Shown: positions 24,079 to 37,719, counted from the first letter of the stretch. The stretch is DNA of 64,000 bases from Lunularia cruciata (GCA_948567375.1 OX419758.1:66245965-66309964); one strand, 5' to 3'. Program-made: numbers and translations. The notes: generated by a model not told the origin, from the letters alone.

Positions 24079-24815
24079 CATAATATTCCAAGGATAGAGA
24101 AGCATCATAGAGAGAAACATGAATTCCACACTCAAACTCCGATGCCCCAAAGGAGCACCTTCTCTTTATTATATAGCCAAAGAGGACCTCCTCCAAAGAA
24201 GCTCCACCATAGGATTAGGTACATGGATAGGTGACCTATCAGCAAGCTCCACCCTTAGATTACTTTGCTTGGATAGGTGACATGTTGGTCCTGGTCCCAT
24301 CTGGTTGGTCAACATGCTTTGACCAAGGGGAATCTTTTAGGGAATCTTCCTATAGGAATTTCATAATCACATGGGTGAGGTACCATTGGAAAGCTCTTGG
24401 TGAGACAAACATGAGAGGAGGGAAGGCTAACCTTTCCTTTGTTGGGGGGACTCTGCACATTCTTGAGGTCTAATTCATCCGTTTAGGTCTTTGAAATTAC
24501 CTCTAAAGTTTTTAGGCCTATTTTGGCTTCTGCACTATTAGTAGAAGTGATCTTTTGGTGATACTTCTATTTGATCTACTTTCTCTATCATGTGTAACAT
24601 TCTTCAAGATGTCAACACCCCAAATTTCACTTTTAGATCATATGCCTAACTATTGATTCTAAAGTTTCCAAGCATGTTTTGGTTTTTGGCCTATTAGTAG
24701 TACTCTTTTGGTGATACCTCTGTCTGCTCTACTTAGTCTATCATGTATAACATCCTTCCAGATGTTACCAAACCAAATTTCATTCTAGATAATTTGTCTA
24801 GCTATTGGTATTACA
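24079..24815 (-). mobile_element. Solo LTR (family 1, 737 bp) nested in non-LTR copy D
   Basis: Reverse-orientation relative of 9778-10514 and of the same length. On the minus strand it starts TGTAATACC at 24815 and ends near 24079. The flanks CATAG (24074-24078) and CAAAG (24816-24820) agree at four of five positions, a worn target-site duplication. A TATATAA box lies on the minus strand at 24175-24169. The RT reading frame of copy D runs up to one side and resumes on the other. Confidence 0.82.
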
Positions 24816-26010
24816 CAAAGGCACTTCTACCACACTAACACATATTTGATAGTACCATTTGTCACACTTTCTACACTTTGTTAGGGCCATGTATGTTGTC
24901 ACAACTACAAGAGGAGTGGTGTAGTTTACATATAGCCTTACTCATAGTTATGGGAGGATGTGGTCTCTTACTAGGGAGAGCATATCTCCAATAGCCTTTA
25001 TAGGTGCATGGGTCCTAGTGGGTCTCTGCTCAATCAATAGGTCCTATAAGATGGTCAACATTTTCTGTTTTCACCTATCATAACAATGGATTCAAGTACC
25101 CATGACTTTCAAATTTATCTATGATTGGCTTGTGACGTTTTATCCAACATTGCATGCACATTATCCCAATGTTTGCCAACTTTTGTTTCATTAGACTCCA
25201 TGAAGATTTAGGGAACCATCAATGAGCATGTGTACACGCTCCTTCACCAACATCCTCCCTAACATGCCATTATTTGATAGAGGTAGGATTCTTTCCTATG
25301 GAGTGAAAGGCTCTAGAGCTTGGTTCCATGCCTCTCTTTTGATAGAGGATTTTTGTTTCATTTTTGAGGAGATTTCTACTAAACTCCACCTATATTTAGG
25401 TTTTCCTTATATAGCATTGCTAGGGCTCTCATTATAGCATTGCGGTGCATCTATGTGTACACATTTGACACACATGGCATATATCTATTATGGTGTGCTA
25501 TAATAGGAGAGCACACTAGAGTTCATAATGTCATTCAAGATATAGTTGCTCAACTCATCTACATGGTCCTAGATATAGATTGAGTGGTGGTTGGATTAAC
25601 CCAAACCACCTCCACGGAGTGATTGTAGATATCATCACATTCATAAAGGGTTGGTGAACTTTGTATGATGTGGTGGTAGCAAACCCCCTACAAGCAAAGA
25701 CACTAGCACAAGCAAGTATTTAGGCAAAAGCAATAACCACCATTGTAGCTTGAGGATAGGAGGTCATAACACACCATGGCTCACTTTTGAGACATTTGTT
25801 CCTTTGGCTGTGGAGATTTTTGAGCATCTTCATCACCATTTTGGCAGACTGCTTAGAGAAGCAACAAGAGGTTCCTCACATAGGTGAGAGGCTATGGCTA
25901 TCTCCCAAGCCATTCTCATTGCCTACTTTTGACAGAGAGTCTCAATCACACTATAGCTCTCTTAGGCCAAGAGTCTTCATAGATGGCGGCCATAAATAGG
26001 AGTGCTCATC

Positions 26011-26795
26011 AAGTCTAGGTCCCTCCCCTCCCACTTACCAGATATACCATTAAAGGATCTCTATCACATAGTCCAATAGTGGTTTTCTAGTTACTTTTCA
26101 GCTGGTTGCATTGTAGCCTCCTCCTTGGGTTGGCTTGCGGACCATGGCTTTGCTTTGGTTTGTGATCCTTGGTTTCTTTAGGTACCATGCTTGGTTTTCC
26201 TTTTGCATCCCTTGGTACTTTGTACTCTTATCTTGTACCTTCAGGATGTATATTTTTGTGTGTGTTCCATGGGATACTCTATGCTTGTCTACCCATGAGA
26301 ACAACAGCAGACGAACACACGGAAGGAAAAGAGCAAATCTTCTATGGTTGAAAGTTTTGAACAATTTGACTCTAGAATCCCTTTAGCATCTCACGAGTAT
26401 ATTCTACCATTGGTCGCAGGAATTTTGGCAAAGATAACTAAGCTAATTTCTCTTCGCTATAGTACACAAAGGTGATGTCAACCATTGCACAATTTGTACT
26501 TAGCACACGACCTGATTAACCAGTTTTTCTATCTGTCCATTTCTGCTCACGAAGGTACTCATACTCCACTCTAAACGTTTCTTAGTCGTTGGCGTATGTG
26601 GTGGAGACGCTACATCACCCACCTTGCGCCAGGAGATGTTGTTAACGATTCTACTAGTGAGATCTCCAGAGGTAGCACTTGGAGAGCATAGATTGATGCC
26701 AAAGGAAGACCATATGTATGCTCCAAGTTAGAGCAGTTCAGTCAAATTGTATGTGCACAAACCCATGTGTACCAGTTTGGTTACATTTTAATACT
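26011..26795. other. Spacer, no gene identified
   Basis: Follows non-LTR copy D and may contain its degraded 3' end. Open frames near 26098-26386 are low-complexity and mutually overlapping on both strands. I see no supported gene. Confidence 0.45.
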
Positions 26796-27107
26796 AAGTC
26801 AAAGCTGTCGTTCTTTTGGCTCTTCTGTACAGCACATTTTGTCACCCGCCGATAATTCTTCTGAACCTTCATTCTCTTGATGATTCTTCAAGAAGAAAGG
26901 CGACCGCGTAGGATACTAAGATGTTTGGAAGACTCGTATCAATCCGTACAAATAAAAAACATAAAAAAGTAAGAGGTAAACCTAGGGGCTAAGCCTCAAT
27001 AGTATCGATATGAGAAGTCAATGCTGTCCTTGTTTTGGCTCTTCTGTACAACACATTTTGTCACCAGATGATAATTCCTCTGAGCCTCAATAGTATCGGT
27101 ATGAGAA
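26796..27107. repeat. Imperfect segmental duplication carrying a non-LTR 3'-tail stub
   Basis: The segment from 26796 (AGTCAAAGCTGTC) reappears at 27016 (AGTCAATGCTGTC) for about 72 bp, then jumps to AGCCTCAATAGTATCGGTATGAG, which also ends the first unit (about 26992-27015). The first unit is thus a 220-bp block and the second is the same block with its middle deleted. The deleted middle (26895-26990) is a minus-strand non-LTR 3' tail (GGCGACCGCGTAGG, then GGGGCTAAGCCTC at 26985). Confidence 0.7.
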
Positions 27108-30100
27108 CCTGTACTACTGCACCTTCAAGAAGACTAAGGATCCGTCAAAAGAACACCGTACAGATTTAAAGAACCATGTAGTATTCCACTTCATCAGAAT
27201 GACCAGGCACACACGAAGAAAGGATATGATCCCCCTAAGAAATATATACAACAGAGATAGATTATGGAGTATCTAAAAACGCACTGTCTAAAGCACTTTG
27301 TGCTAAATATCAAGACGACGAGAACGATGAGCTAACTAACATAGCCTCGAAATGACAAAGAGTACATTTTCATATTTCTAACGACACAGCTCCTCAGAAA
27401 ATTCAGCATGCAGGCAAAAACTTTGGAAATTGTCTCTATCCCTATCATAGGATATGAGAACGACATTACACCATGGGTGTTCTAGACACATTTTTTTGCT
27501 TTTTGGCGTATATAGATGTTTGTAGATATGATTCGCATAAGGTAATGGAATGAGGATAATTTGTGAGGAATCAATCATTATTCTCATTCCATTTCATAAT
27601 CAGCCCAAGGAATCAAAGTCGCACGTGAAGATTGATAAACAAAAGTCTAATAGTACTTACTTCTTTCTAATATTTGATACTTTGCCTGCCCTTCATGTTG
27701 CTTGCATATTTCCTTGATATGGCGGATTCCTACGACATATTCCATAATCCGTAGTGCTGGGCGTGTTGTCCCAAGAAGTGAATGAGAAGAAAATCTATTT
27801 TGTTTCGAACACTTGCTCTTATTTCAATTTGGATTTTCATCCCTTCTAAGACTAAATGTACTCTCTTTTACAAGTCAAGAGCAAGTATAGTATGTGTCAA
27901 CCATGAGTGAAATATGATAGTGAAGGAAGTGGCCTTGCCACCTTGTGCCAAGTGGCATAGGTTGGTTGTCAACGTTCACTCTTATATCCAAATTTTATTT
28001 AATCATTTATTCATCCCTTTTCAGACTGAATGCCCTCTCTTTGTTTAGGTGAAGAGCAAGTATATACAGTTATCCCTTCTGATAACAGTACATGAATTCT
28101 ATGATGAACTAATTTAGTTTTTACCAAGAACGGATAAAGTATGACATTGAAGAAAATGGAAGCAAATGGACTTTGCATGTAGATACCTGCAAGTATGCTC
28201 CATGACAAAAACTGATGACAAAAACGATTTCACTCAAAGATGGAAATTATATGTGTACTTGGGGTTTTGGTAGTGACAAAAACTGACAATAACGAGTTCA
28301 CCCAAAGTTGTTTCTTATGTGTGTGTATTTGAGGTTTCGGTAGGCCGTCATATTCCTTAATCATCAATGTGACTTGACTGTCTGTGAACGGGATCTATAT
28401 CTTCGTGACTTGTGGAGCACCCATCAAATGCGTGTGAAATCTCTATTATAGTATTGACAATTGATACCGTGTACAGATGAAACGAATGAAAATTTGTTTA
28501 TTTAATTCTGAGTACAGGTCTAAGTAAATTGAATTTAATCTGACCCATCTAATCTTCATCTTGATAAGATTGCATATCAACCTTATGCACCTGGTAGAAA
28601 ACCATAGATTCTATATTGAATTTATAATGCTCTGCCGGGTATGTAATGTTGGTACGTTATACTATACAGAATTTTCTTGTACATCCTTCTCTTCCTCCCT
28701 CTGTTGTACGTAAACACTACACGTTTTGGGTGTTTACATACAGGATTACAGAAAGGAGGAAGTAAAATTACTTTTGTGAGGTAAAATGTACCTTTGATGC
28801 TAATAGGACTCTTAAGTTCCATTGCATCCAAATCTTGCTCCTTGATTTTCTCTATATTCTCCTAGATTTTATTCTTATCAACTACCATATATGATATACT
28901 TAATATATTTTTTATAGGTTCTTATTTGTCCATCTAGCATATTTGGTGTACATAATTTGATTGTGAATGGAATTCAACCCATCAACAAGGGAAAGACCTT
29001 GGTGCTCTCCAAATTAGTCCAATCTTGATTACATTTAAGTTCTTGGATATCTTTTTCTATAGATAAACAAGTGAGAATATATGAAAACATGAAGAAATCT
29101 CACTCTTCTTACTTAATCCCTCCTTAAAAGCTTTTAACGTCTACATTCTCTTTCTCTTTCAATCCAATGAGCAAAATAAGCCTATTTTCATTGAATTATG
29201 CTTCTTTAAGTGTTCTCTTAATGTTATCCAAAGCAAGTCCTCTTCAAAAACCCATCAAAAGTACCTCTAAATTGAACTCTTCATTTAATAATATCATGAC
29301 TTCATCAACTAATATTTTGCTGTAATAAATATATATTTTTTGGACTATGAATATCCTTCAAGATTTAGTTCTAATTGGTTTCCAAAAAACATCAAAAACC
29401 ACATTAATAAGAACTATAACACATATTGTAACAACAAAGATTAAATCAAAGTATACCAACACATATTGATATATCCTACAACATAATAAAGAAATATATT
29501 AAAATACACCAACAAACATAAGATATTGATACATACAAGCTTACATAAATTCATCAAATACTAATTTGCTTCAAAGAATCTCTTTACTTCACTCCTCTAT
29601 TTTGACCAAAGAATAAATACTTTTAAAACATTTCATGTTGGTTATCCTAGCATCTCTATATATACACACCAATTATTATCATTATAGAGTGAATGATGAA
29701 GTAAAATAGATTCAAGATTTTGAATGAAGAACCATCTGTTTTTATAAATTACTATCATACACTTATGATCATAATTGCTTAGCAATTTGTGGATTATAAA
29801 TTTTGATTATTTTGATATAATTATAAATTATATATTTATAAATATTATATATTTTTATTATTATCAATTTTATTAATTCAGGTTTTGCTATGGATTGTAG
29901 GTCTTTAGGCAAGAAGAGAAAGAGATCATCTACTAGACTTATATATTTAAATAAATCTATTTTGAGCAAATGAGTTTGAAATCTTAACTCTCTCTTGAAA
30001 ACTACTTTTACTTCTCATCCAAGCCATTATAAAAAAATTATGATCTATTTATATAACAACGTATTCTATTTCCTTATAAAGTTAAAACCTTAGTACATTT

Positions 30101-32589
30101 ATTCCTCAAAAGTTAAACTTTAACTACACATTCTTTGAATCTACAATGGCTAAATCTATGAAGAGCCACCAACTACTTAATCCATACAAGTGATTATATT
30201 TCTTTACTCTTTGACTTGCAAATATAAAACAAAAATCATTGATAAGATCTACTTATACACTAAATGATTTAATTTCTAGCTTGATGAGTTGTCTAAGCCC
30301 CATAAGATTCAAATCTTTAAATTATTTCTTCATCAAAATTGATGTTGCTTAATTCATAAATTCTTGATGATACAAATTCTCTCTAACAATATCAAAATAT
30401 ATCATGATAAGAACTTTAATTGAGTTCACAATTATTCCCCTCTTCATGTTAATTCATCTCTTGTCACTTGCACTCTAATAATCTTCATCTGCAAACATCT
30501 CATAGATTTCTTCATGGATACAAATTCTCTCTAACAAATCAAAACATACCATGATAATAACTGAAATTGAGTTCACAATTATTCCCTTCTTCCTCTCAAC
30601 TTAATTCTTAACTCAACTCTTGTCACTCACACTCTACTAATGTTCATCTAACTACATCTCATAGATTTCTTCATGTATTGGTGCTTTGAAATCTTGTACT
30701 TGTCTCAATAATTTTAGCTATTTTATCAGTGTATAGTAATCCAATGTGTTTTTAAATCAACTTAACATCTTGAAGGTAGTAAAAATTTATAAATGAAAAA
30801 GCGAGAAAGAAAGTAAGAATTTATATTATGTTCTTCTTATATCATAAGGAATATAATCTTAGAGATCCAATACAACTACCTCTTATTTAAAATTTAACCT
30901 CTTAATAACTGTTATTGATATTTATAAGAGATATTATAGCCATGCAAATTATGCTAAAATATGCCTAATCTCTCTTAAGTATAAGGTCTCATCTACTAAG
31001 TTTTCAAAGGGGCTTGATACTATACTCATGAATTTATGACCATCCAAAAAAATTTTATTGGAATTTTATAGATATCCATTCAAGGAAAATTGGAATACCT
31101 TAGTATAGTTAACAGAGAAGTGATATAGAACATGCACTTCTTGGAGAGCTTTTGTTATGTTATAGTTTTTTTAGTTCTCTAATTTATGCTTACCTTAGTA
31201 TACCTAATGAAAAAGTGATCTAGAAATAATATTTATCTGAAATTTTATGTTATAGTTTTATCGAGTTCTCTCATTTATGCTTTCTTTTCATAAGTAGCAT
31301 GTCATTTTCACTTGGATTATTTAACAAATATATTATTTATATATACATGTATATACTGAAATGATCTAATGTTACTAATTCAATATCAAAATCGAATTAT
31401 ATTATAGTAAAATAAATTTCCTATGAATTAAATATTCAAGTTTGAATTCTCTTTAAGATTGGATTGACACATTTTAACATAATTGTTAGGTGGTATACTT
31501 AACTATTTGAAACGTTTGACTAATAAAATCTTGTAGAATAGTTAGTAAGGAAGTTTGGTAAAAATCTATAGTCAAATTATCTTAGTTACTGGGTGGATAT
31601 CTAACTTACACTCCTTTGGAGAAATTATAAATGACCGATAAAAAAGGAAAATTTAGTATTATTATGAAGTAGTTCAAAAGTCAATATCAAGTTACAAATC
31701 AATACAAATTTACAAGGGTAAATATGGGTAAGATATTACTGGATATTGATAAGTACATTGAGTATTATTCAGATATTATGAAGCACTTAGACTAAATAAA
31801 AATGTTTATTCTATCTCTTATATGGTTGAGTAGATGATAAATTTTTTGTGTTTATTTGTTGCAAATATCACAACATATCAATTACTATATAACTTTTGTT
31901 TTAGACTTAAAACTAACTTTCAACATACCTCAACTTGAAATATTTAAATAAATAAAATAATCTATTTTTTAAATCCATCAATATAAAACTAGTAGGTTAT
32001 AGAAGAAGTAGTAAGCTAGACTAGTCTTGGAAGTTATATACTTCTAAAACATAGGAATAATTATTCATTCAAAATCTATGCATGATTAACCAAAATCTTA
32101 AGCTAAACCATAAATAATTTCTATACTTATTACTACTAAAGAATAGGTATAGTGATCTACCGTGGCTCTCTTGGAAATTTTCTTCTTCTTATTAGTTTAG
32201 TAGTTTCAATACGTAGCAATGCAAAAGTTATGAATGAAGCTGAAAAAATGTCATAAGTCATTAGACTAGCACCTCAAAGTGAGTAAATCCTTCATACAAT
32301 GACTATGACCTAGTTCAATGGCACTAGTATCAAGTGTTTGTATTGGGACATTGTTTTCTTTGAGGCCTATAATTCTTAGAAAGATCAGCAATACAAACAA
32401 TCCTAAGAATACAAAGATAATAAACATGATTTTGTTATGAATTTTTGTCATTACAAAGTTCTATTAGAATTTTTGTCATACAAACTTCCACCATAAGACA
32501 AAGTGCTAAAATATGCCACACCACACAAATTCATACCCCTGTATGAACTGGTACAAAACAACAAACTCTTGACTATTTGGGGCATGACC
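27108..32589. other. AT-rich gene-free DNA with several degenerate tandem repeats
   Basis: No domain or exon structure found on either strand. Local repeats visible: diverged direct repeats around 27823-27935 and 27985-28165; a roughly 70-bp pair around 28204-28345 (TGACAAAAACTGA context); a 148/157-bp pair at 30372-30676; and a pair near 31100-31275 (CTTAGTATA...TTATGTTATAGTTTT). The rest is A/T-rich DNA without structure I can name. Confidence 0.55.
30372..30676. repeat. Two-copy tandem repeat of about 150 bp
   Basis: ACAAATTCTCTCTAACAA starts both units (30372 and 30520), and both end in CTCATAGATTTCTTCATG. They differ by scattered substitutions and a short insertion in the second unit, so the duplication is fairly old. 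Confidence 0.8.
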
Positions 32590-35500
32590 GTGACCTTTCA
32601 CCAACCGGGGTGATGGATGATGGACCGCATTTGTAAACACTATAAAGTGATGATTCCACCTGGCAAGAAGGATGTTTTTTTACTTTTCATTTTTCCACAA
32701 TCAAAATTTCATCATTTTGTGTATGGGTCCATACTTTCTATTGATAGGAGTCACTTTTTCACAAGCAAAGTGCTAAAACTTGAGAGTCTATGGAAGAAGA
32801 GGTTGTTGATAGAGTAGATTCTAAGATAAAAATATTTAGCAATGGCACAATGAGTTTTGAAGGAGGAAAGGCAAGAGAAGTCTACAGATTTTATCAAAAA
32901 ACCTCTAAATTTTTTTTGAGTGCGGTTATACTATAGATCAGATTACCTAAAGAGTTAGAATCTAGAGTTCTTGCTACGGGATTGGCCTTTGTTGGATCTC
33001 TTTTTGCTAGAGGAGATTTATGATACCCCTACATGAATGGCAAGATTCTGAGAGGGAGTCTAGCATTTTGGATAAAAGACGATGCTGGGAGAGGAATGGT
33101 TCTTGTTTGACCACGTACACATGGATGCTTGATAGGACCCACTTGCATAAGGATCTGAAGGACAAAATTGCAAACTCATTTGTTGGTGGGAAGTCAAAAA
33201 ACATATCCAAGATAGACAAATTGAATAATGAAATCTTCTTGAAGTTTTTCCCAATAAATAACTTGTAAGTTTGAATAGGATGTTCCAAGAATGAGTCATC
33301 AAGCTTTTGGATGATATGGCCGAGTGCACAATCACAGTCAAAGCCTCCTTTGTTCTACCTTTTCACATAGAGATGAACCTCTTGATGTAAGAAGAGATAG
33401 AGAAAGACCCCAACCACTTCTACCATCCAGCATATTTTAGTGGACATCCGAGCATTCCAAAAGAAATAATGAAATATCATAAGGTAGATAAGGAGTTTTC
33501 TCACACAAAGAAGTTTGTGCCAGTTGCCAAAACATACAATCCAATAACTATTTGCAAGAAGGTGATTGGAGCAAGAACAAAGATTCAAGCTTCTAAGAAA
33601 AAAAGATGAGTTGTTTCTATGGTCAATGTATCATCTTGCAAGAGTGGAAGTAGAGAAGCTCCAAGAGATGACATGGAACTCAAAACAAGGTCAATCAATC
33701 CACCTCACAAACAAGTAGGAGAGAAACCGCATTAGATAATATGGAAATAAGAAGTGATTACTCCTTCACCTAGATCTTATTACCCATGAAAAACAATGAG
33801 ATGGACATTGGAGATTGTAGTAACAAAGTATAATCATTACCTAATGTCAAAAAATGATATAAACATGGGGTTATTTTTGTTCAAAATGAAGGGATCATAG
33901 GAAGAAGACAAGGAGATCTCTATGTCCAAATTGAAAAAGACTTAGTCAAAGACATTAGCTTTTGTCAAATTTGTCTTAAGGATGCATAACAAGGAGGAAG
34001 GATTGTTTGAAACAAGAAAAACCATTAAAAAAATCAATGGAGCAAGAAATGCCTAAACCAAAATGTTGTCCAAGTACAAAGTCACTCACAAGTACAAGCA
34101 TAGTGAACATAGGGAAGAGAAAGTCCACAATAGGACAATGGCATGATGATCAAATTTAGTCTATGAATGCTTGACCAAACAATAGAGAAGAAATGAATAC
34201 AAGTATAACTAAGGACTTCTTAAGCCGCATGAATGAAAAAAAAATTGCTCTTGTGGTTGATGGCAATATATACCATGAACATTATGACATCCACAATGGA
34301 GGACTTGGAGCAATTCTTGATGTTCTACAAGGAACTCAACCATACTATGGATGACCCATCAACACTAATACAATATTTGCATAAGCAGGCACAAATGATG
34401 ACCAAGAAGAGGGCCTTTCTTTGTAACAAATTGATTTAGGCCACGGAATGGATTAGGAGAAAGACAAAATTTTAGAGAAGTTACACAAGGATGAGGTCAT
34501 ATGACAAGAGCAATACAAGGCACTTATTCTATGGCTGAAATCAGAAGTCGAAGACTAAAATAGCAAAGTCTTCCACCAACAAGAGCATCTTAAAGACAAA
34601 TTATGGTCTTAAGATCACAAATTGAGGACTCTACCAGCTAAGCTAGAGGAGGCCCGTACTAGGACACAATAGAAACATGATATGAGAACTTAGAGAAGAT
34701 CACTAAACTTTGTATCTTGGACCTCAATACAAGCTTCAAATGCCAACAAGAGAAGGAGAACAAGCCACAAAAAAAATGACAGTAATCCAGGTAAATTCAT
34801 GCTCCATATGCTCCATGCTTGCCTTACGTTGCTCTCAACTTTCTCCAGTCCCTCTGTCTGGGAGCAGGTAGCAATACCAAACCAAATGAATGTTTAATAC
34901 TGACCAAGATGAAAACAATCCCTTCTAATAGTGCCTGCATCATAGTGGATTCCACTGCACACTTGCACAAGAACACCTTTGATCCCTGCAATCTAATAAT
35001 GAAGTTTTCCCTTGTCATATTCTTTGATCCTCCTCTCCACAAGGATGGCCGCATGAGAGACCTGGTGCTATTTGTCGACAAGTAAAAGATGAGCGTTCAA
35101 GACGGACGAAGCAAAAACCACACTTACCTCCAGCTACCTCTTCTCTTGCTGATCAGCAAGACTGACCATTCCCTGTTTTTGTGTATTTCCGGTGCTGGTT
35201 TTTGGTGAAGACTAAGTGGAGCTGTGGGTATCAGTCACAGTAGAAACACGATATGAGAATTTAGAGAAGATCACTAAACTTTGTATCTTGGACCTCAATA
35301 CAAGCTTCAAATGCCAACAAGAGAAGGAGAACAAGCCACAAAAATAAAATGAGACAAGCTATTTCACAAACTCTAAAGTGAAAAAAAAGTCTAGAGAACA
35401 AATAGACAAGGCTACTTGCAATGACTTGGCATATGGCAATTCAACTTTTGAACCAATTGGAATGCACCAACAAAAAAAATCTCCAATGTACAAAGCTAAA

Positions 35501-35640
35501 GGACCTAAGAACACAAATTGATGCACGAAAGAAGAAGGCTTATACAAACAAACAACTCAAGGTATTGACCATCAAGCTGCAAGGCCATACTAACTCCAAG
35601 TTCAAGGAGACACAACTAGCTTCAAACAAGTAGTTGATTG
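32590..35640 (+). pseudogene. Unrecognised decayed coding region
   Basis: A series of plus-strand fragments (32617-32817, 33020-33268, 33305-33610, 34233-34439, 35421-35633) share codon-like composition but are separated by stops and frame shifts. One reads FHIEMNLL, then DPNHFYHPAYFSGHPSIPKE and FVPVAKTYNPI. Later pieces are Lys/Gln/Asn-rich and could be coiled coil. I do not recognise the family. It may be the gag-like or accessory region of a transposon, since dense stops and AT-rich flanks resemble the other dead elements here. Function cannot be inferred. Confidence 0.4.
34670..35348. repeat. 108-bp direct repeats flanking a distinct 460-bp insert
   Basis: TAGAAACATGATATGAGAAC and about 88 further bases at 34670-34777 recur at 35241-35348 with about three differences. 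The DNA between them (about 34785-35240) has a different, less AT-rich composition. It has overlapping open frames on both strands (34819-35085 plus, 35081-34824 minus). It looks like foreign DNA inserted together with duplication of the flank. Confidence 0.8.
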
Positions 35641-36988
35641 TTATAGGAAGGAGCTTGGAGAAATCATCCAAATATGAAAAGGAGTAGGTAGTTTGTTACA
35701 AGTGGTGCCAAGTCTTCTCATAGATGAATAACAATCCTGACAGGTTCATATGAAACAAAAATAGTCAATTTTGTCAAGAAAAACTAAGAGCTATCTCCTA
35801 GATAAGATAGGGTAGTTTATGTACTCTTAGTACAAGACCTTTCATATTTTGACATAGTTAATTAGGTTGGATGCAAAAACTTTTTACCATAGTGGACACT
35901 TGACACTTGACATAATAATAGTAGATGATAAGTTACAAGGCTGAGGTGGTCATACCACATAGCCCGAACCTATGTAAGATTAGGTTAGAAGGAGATAAGT
36001 GATAAGAAATGATTAGCATTGAGTGCCTTAAATGTCATTAGTAGATTTCTAATGTATTATAGCCATTAGATTTCTTTGCAACTAAGTAGGAACATATAGA
36101 AGGCTTAAGCTTGATGTTCATGAAATCCATTTGGTACATCCTTCTTTTGTAGTAAATGAAATTTATACCAATCAAGACTCTTGAGTCAATGTATGTGCAT
36201 TAGTCTGTACTTGCATGAATGAGTATATGCTTAATTGAGGGAGAGTGAGGAATCTTGATGTATGAGCAAAAGCAATCTTGATGTATGAGCAATTGAGTGA
36301 GTAGGATCATTCACGTGGAACTAGAGTTTTCAACTCTAGAGGCTCTACAAATATCATGATCAATATAGAGATAGGTTGCCAAACACCTAGAGTGCGATAA
36401 AGTAACACTACCTTGTAAGATTCAATAATGTAGTTGTTCAAGACTCTTGTGATGTTGTGCTTTCTAGGAAGGGTGGAACACAATGTCATAGATGCAGTCT
36501 ACATAGTGATTATACCCTTGGAAGATCTTACTCCCTCTTAGTTTTCACATTCTAGGACACTATTTGTAAGACACCTTAATATGACTAATCTCATATGAAC
36601 TTCATAATATGAATATGGACTGTAGTACTTATGAATGTCTTGATGATAGCAATGAAGAACTTGGTTGGGCAACAAGGAAGGTAAAGAAATTCCTAGGTGA
36701 AGTGGCCTTTGTTATGAATGAATCATCACCTTTAGGAATCCTTTGGATTAAACCTATAGTGAACTTGAATTTGTTTGTTTGTCTTTTTGTAGTGCCCAAG
36801 AATGGTGACATTACACTCTTATGAAAAATGATTATACCCAAGAGGTTAAATAAAAAACAATATATTGACATCATAGTCATACTTTTATCTCATTTTTAGT
36901 CATACCAGGCTCATATCCTTGTAAGAATGACTGGTTCTTACCATACTATTATAAATTTGCATGACATTAGGTCATCACAATAGGTATT

Positions 36989-37057
<69 letters not shown>

Positions 37058-37719
37058 CTATTTCTTTAATTTAAATATCTCATTTTATAAAAAAATTCAT
37101 TAATTTATGATTTATCTAAGATAATATATTTTAATCTACTGATGTTTATTTTTATATGTTGATGAAATTTAAATTTGACAAAAAATAAGTTTCTCAACTA
37201 AAACATGATATGAAAGCACTCATTATTGGATGTATTTGTATACTTGAGAACTTAAGCCTTAGGAACCCATCAATTTTAAGAAAAATGGATGATAATTATC
37301 ATGCATATATACATTGCTACACGACATCATACACTATAGTGCCACAATATCATGAACTCTAAAGTGCCACAATAATAAGTTCATTCTTCTATTCAAATCA
37401 TACTCAAATTAGATCTATACTCAATCCTCACTCAACAATCTGCCAACAATTAGACATTGATTACAATCAAGCTACATCAACTCTAGCTAAGAGACTCTAA
37501 GTAATGCTTATTGGCTGCTGTCCACCATAGCTAGGAACTCAAAGGCTCAAAATCAGAGAAGTGAGCTCTTTGGAGCTGCATTTTGAAAGTATACCCTTTA
37601 CTCAACCTAAGTCTCTAGCCCTAATGACCTCTCTGATGGCACATCAGATGGTGCAAACGGTGCAAGTGAAAATTGGTTCCACCATGTGATCAATAGCCCC
37701 AACATGAAATATAGCTACC
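35641..37719. other. AT-rich spacer next to the retrotransposon cluster
   Basis: No supported gene. Contains the compound microsatellite at 36992-37054. Around 37290-37370 there are words (ATACATTGCTACA, TAGTGCCACAAT) that recur near 37830-37930, suggesting a degraded repeat linked to the adjacent gypsy element. Confidence 0.45.
36992..37054. repeat. Compound microsatellite (AG)n(TA)n
   Basis: About 16 AG units (36992-37024) run straight into 15 TA units (37025-37054). It is uninterrupted, so likely length-variable. Confidence 0.97.

Larger units (their letters stand above)
23455..26010 (+). mobile_element. Non-LTR retroelement copy D (divergent subfamily), decayed, split by a solo LTR
   Basis: 5'-truncated inside the RT. 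Visible pieces: LIPFVR, then DPLGVPLFAIAHYIILREVV at 23565-23625 (motif B), a degraded catalytic block LLEDIHILG near 23665 (EDI where copy B has VDD), and GLQVKTLECKVWSPC. The gene then continues after the inserted LTR (24079-24815) with MWSLTRE, AFIGAWVLVG and later the knuckle and nuclease blocks (LYDVVVANPLQAKTLAQA near 25660). A C-terminal PLAVEIFEHLHHHFGRLLRE segment follows at 25800-25870. The protein is clearly related to, but much diverged from, copies A-C, so it is a second subfamily with the same layout. Stops and a 44-bp tandem duplication inactivate it. Confidence 0.75.

Noticed and set aside
36992..37054. CRISPR-like regularity
   Set aside because: Simple dinucleotide microsatellite without spacers; the window is eukaryotic.
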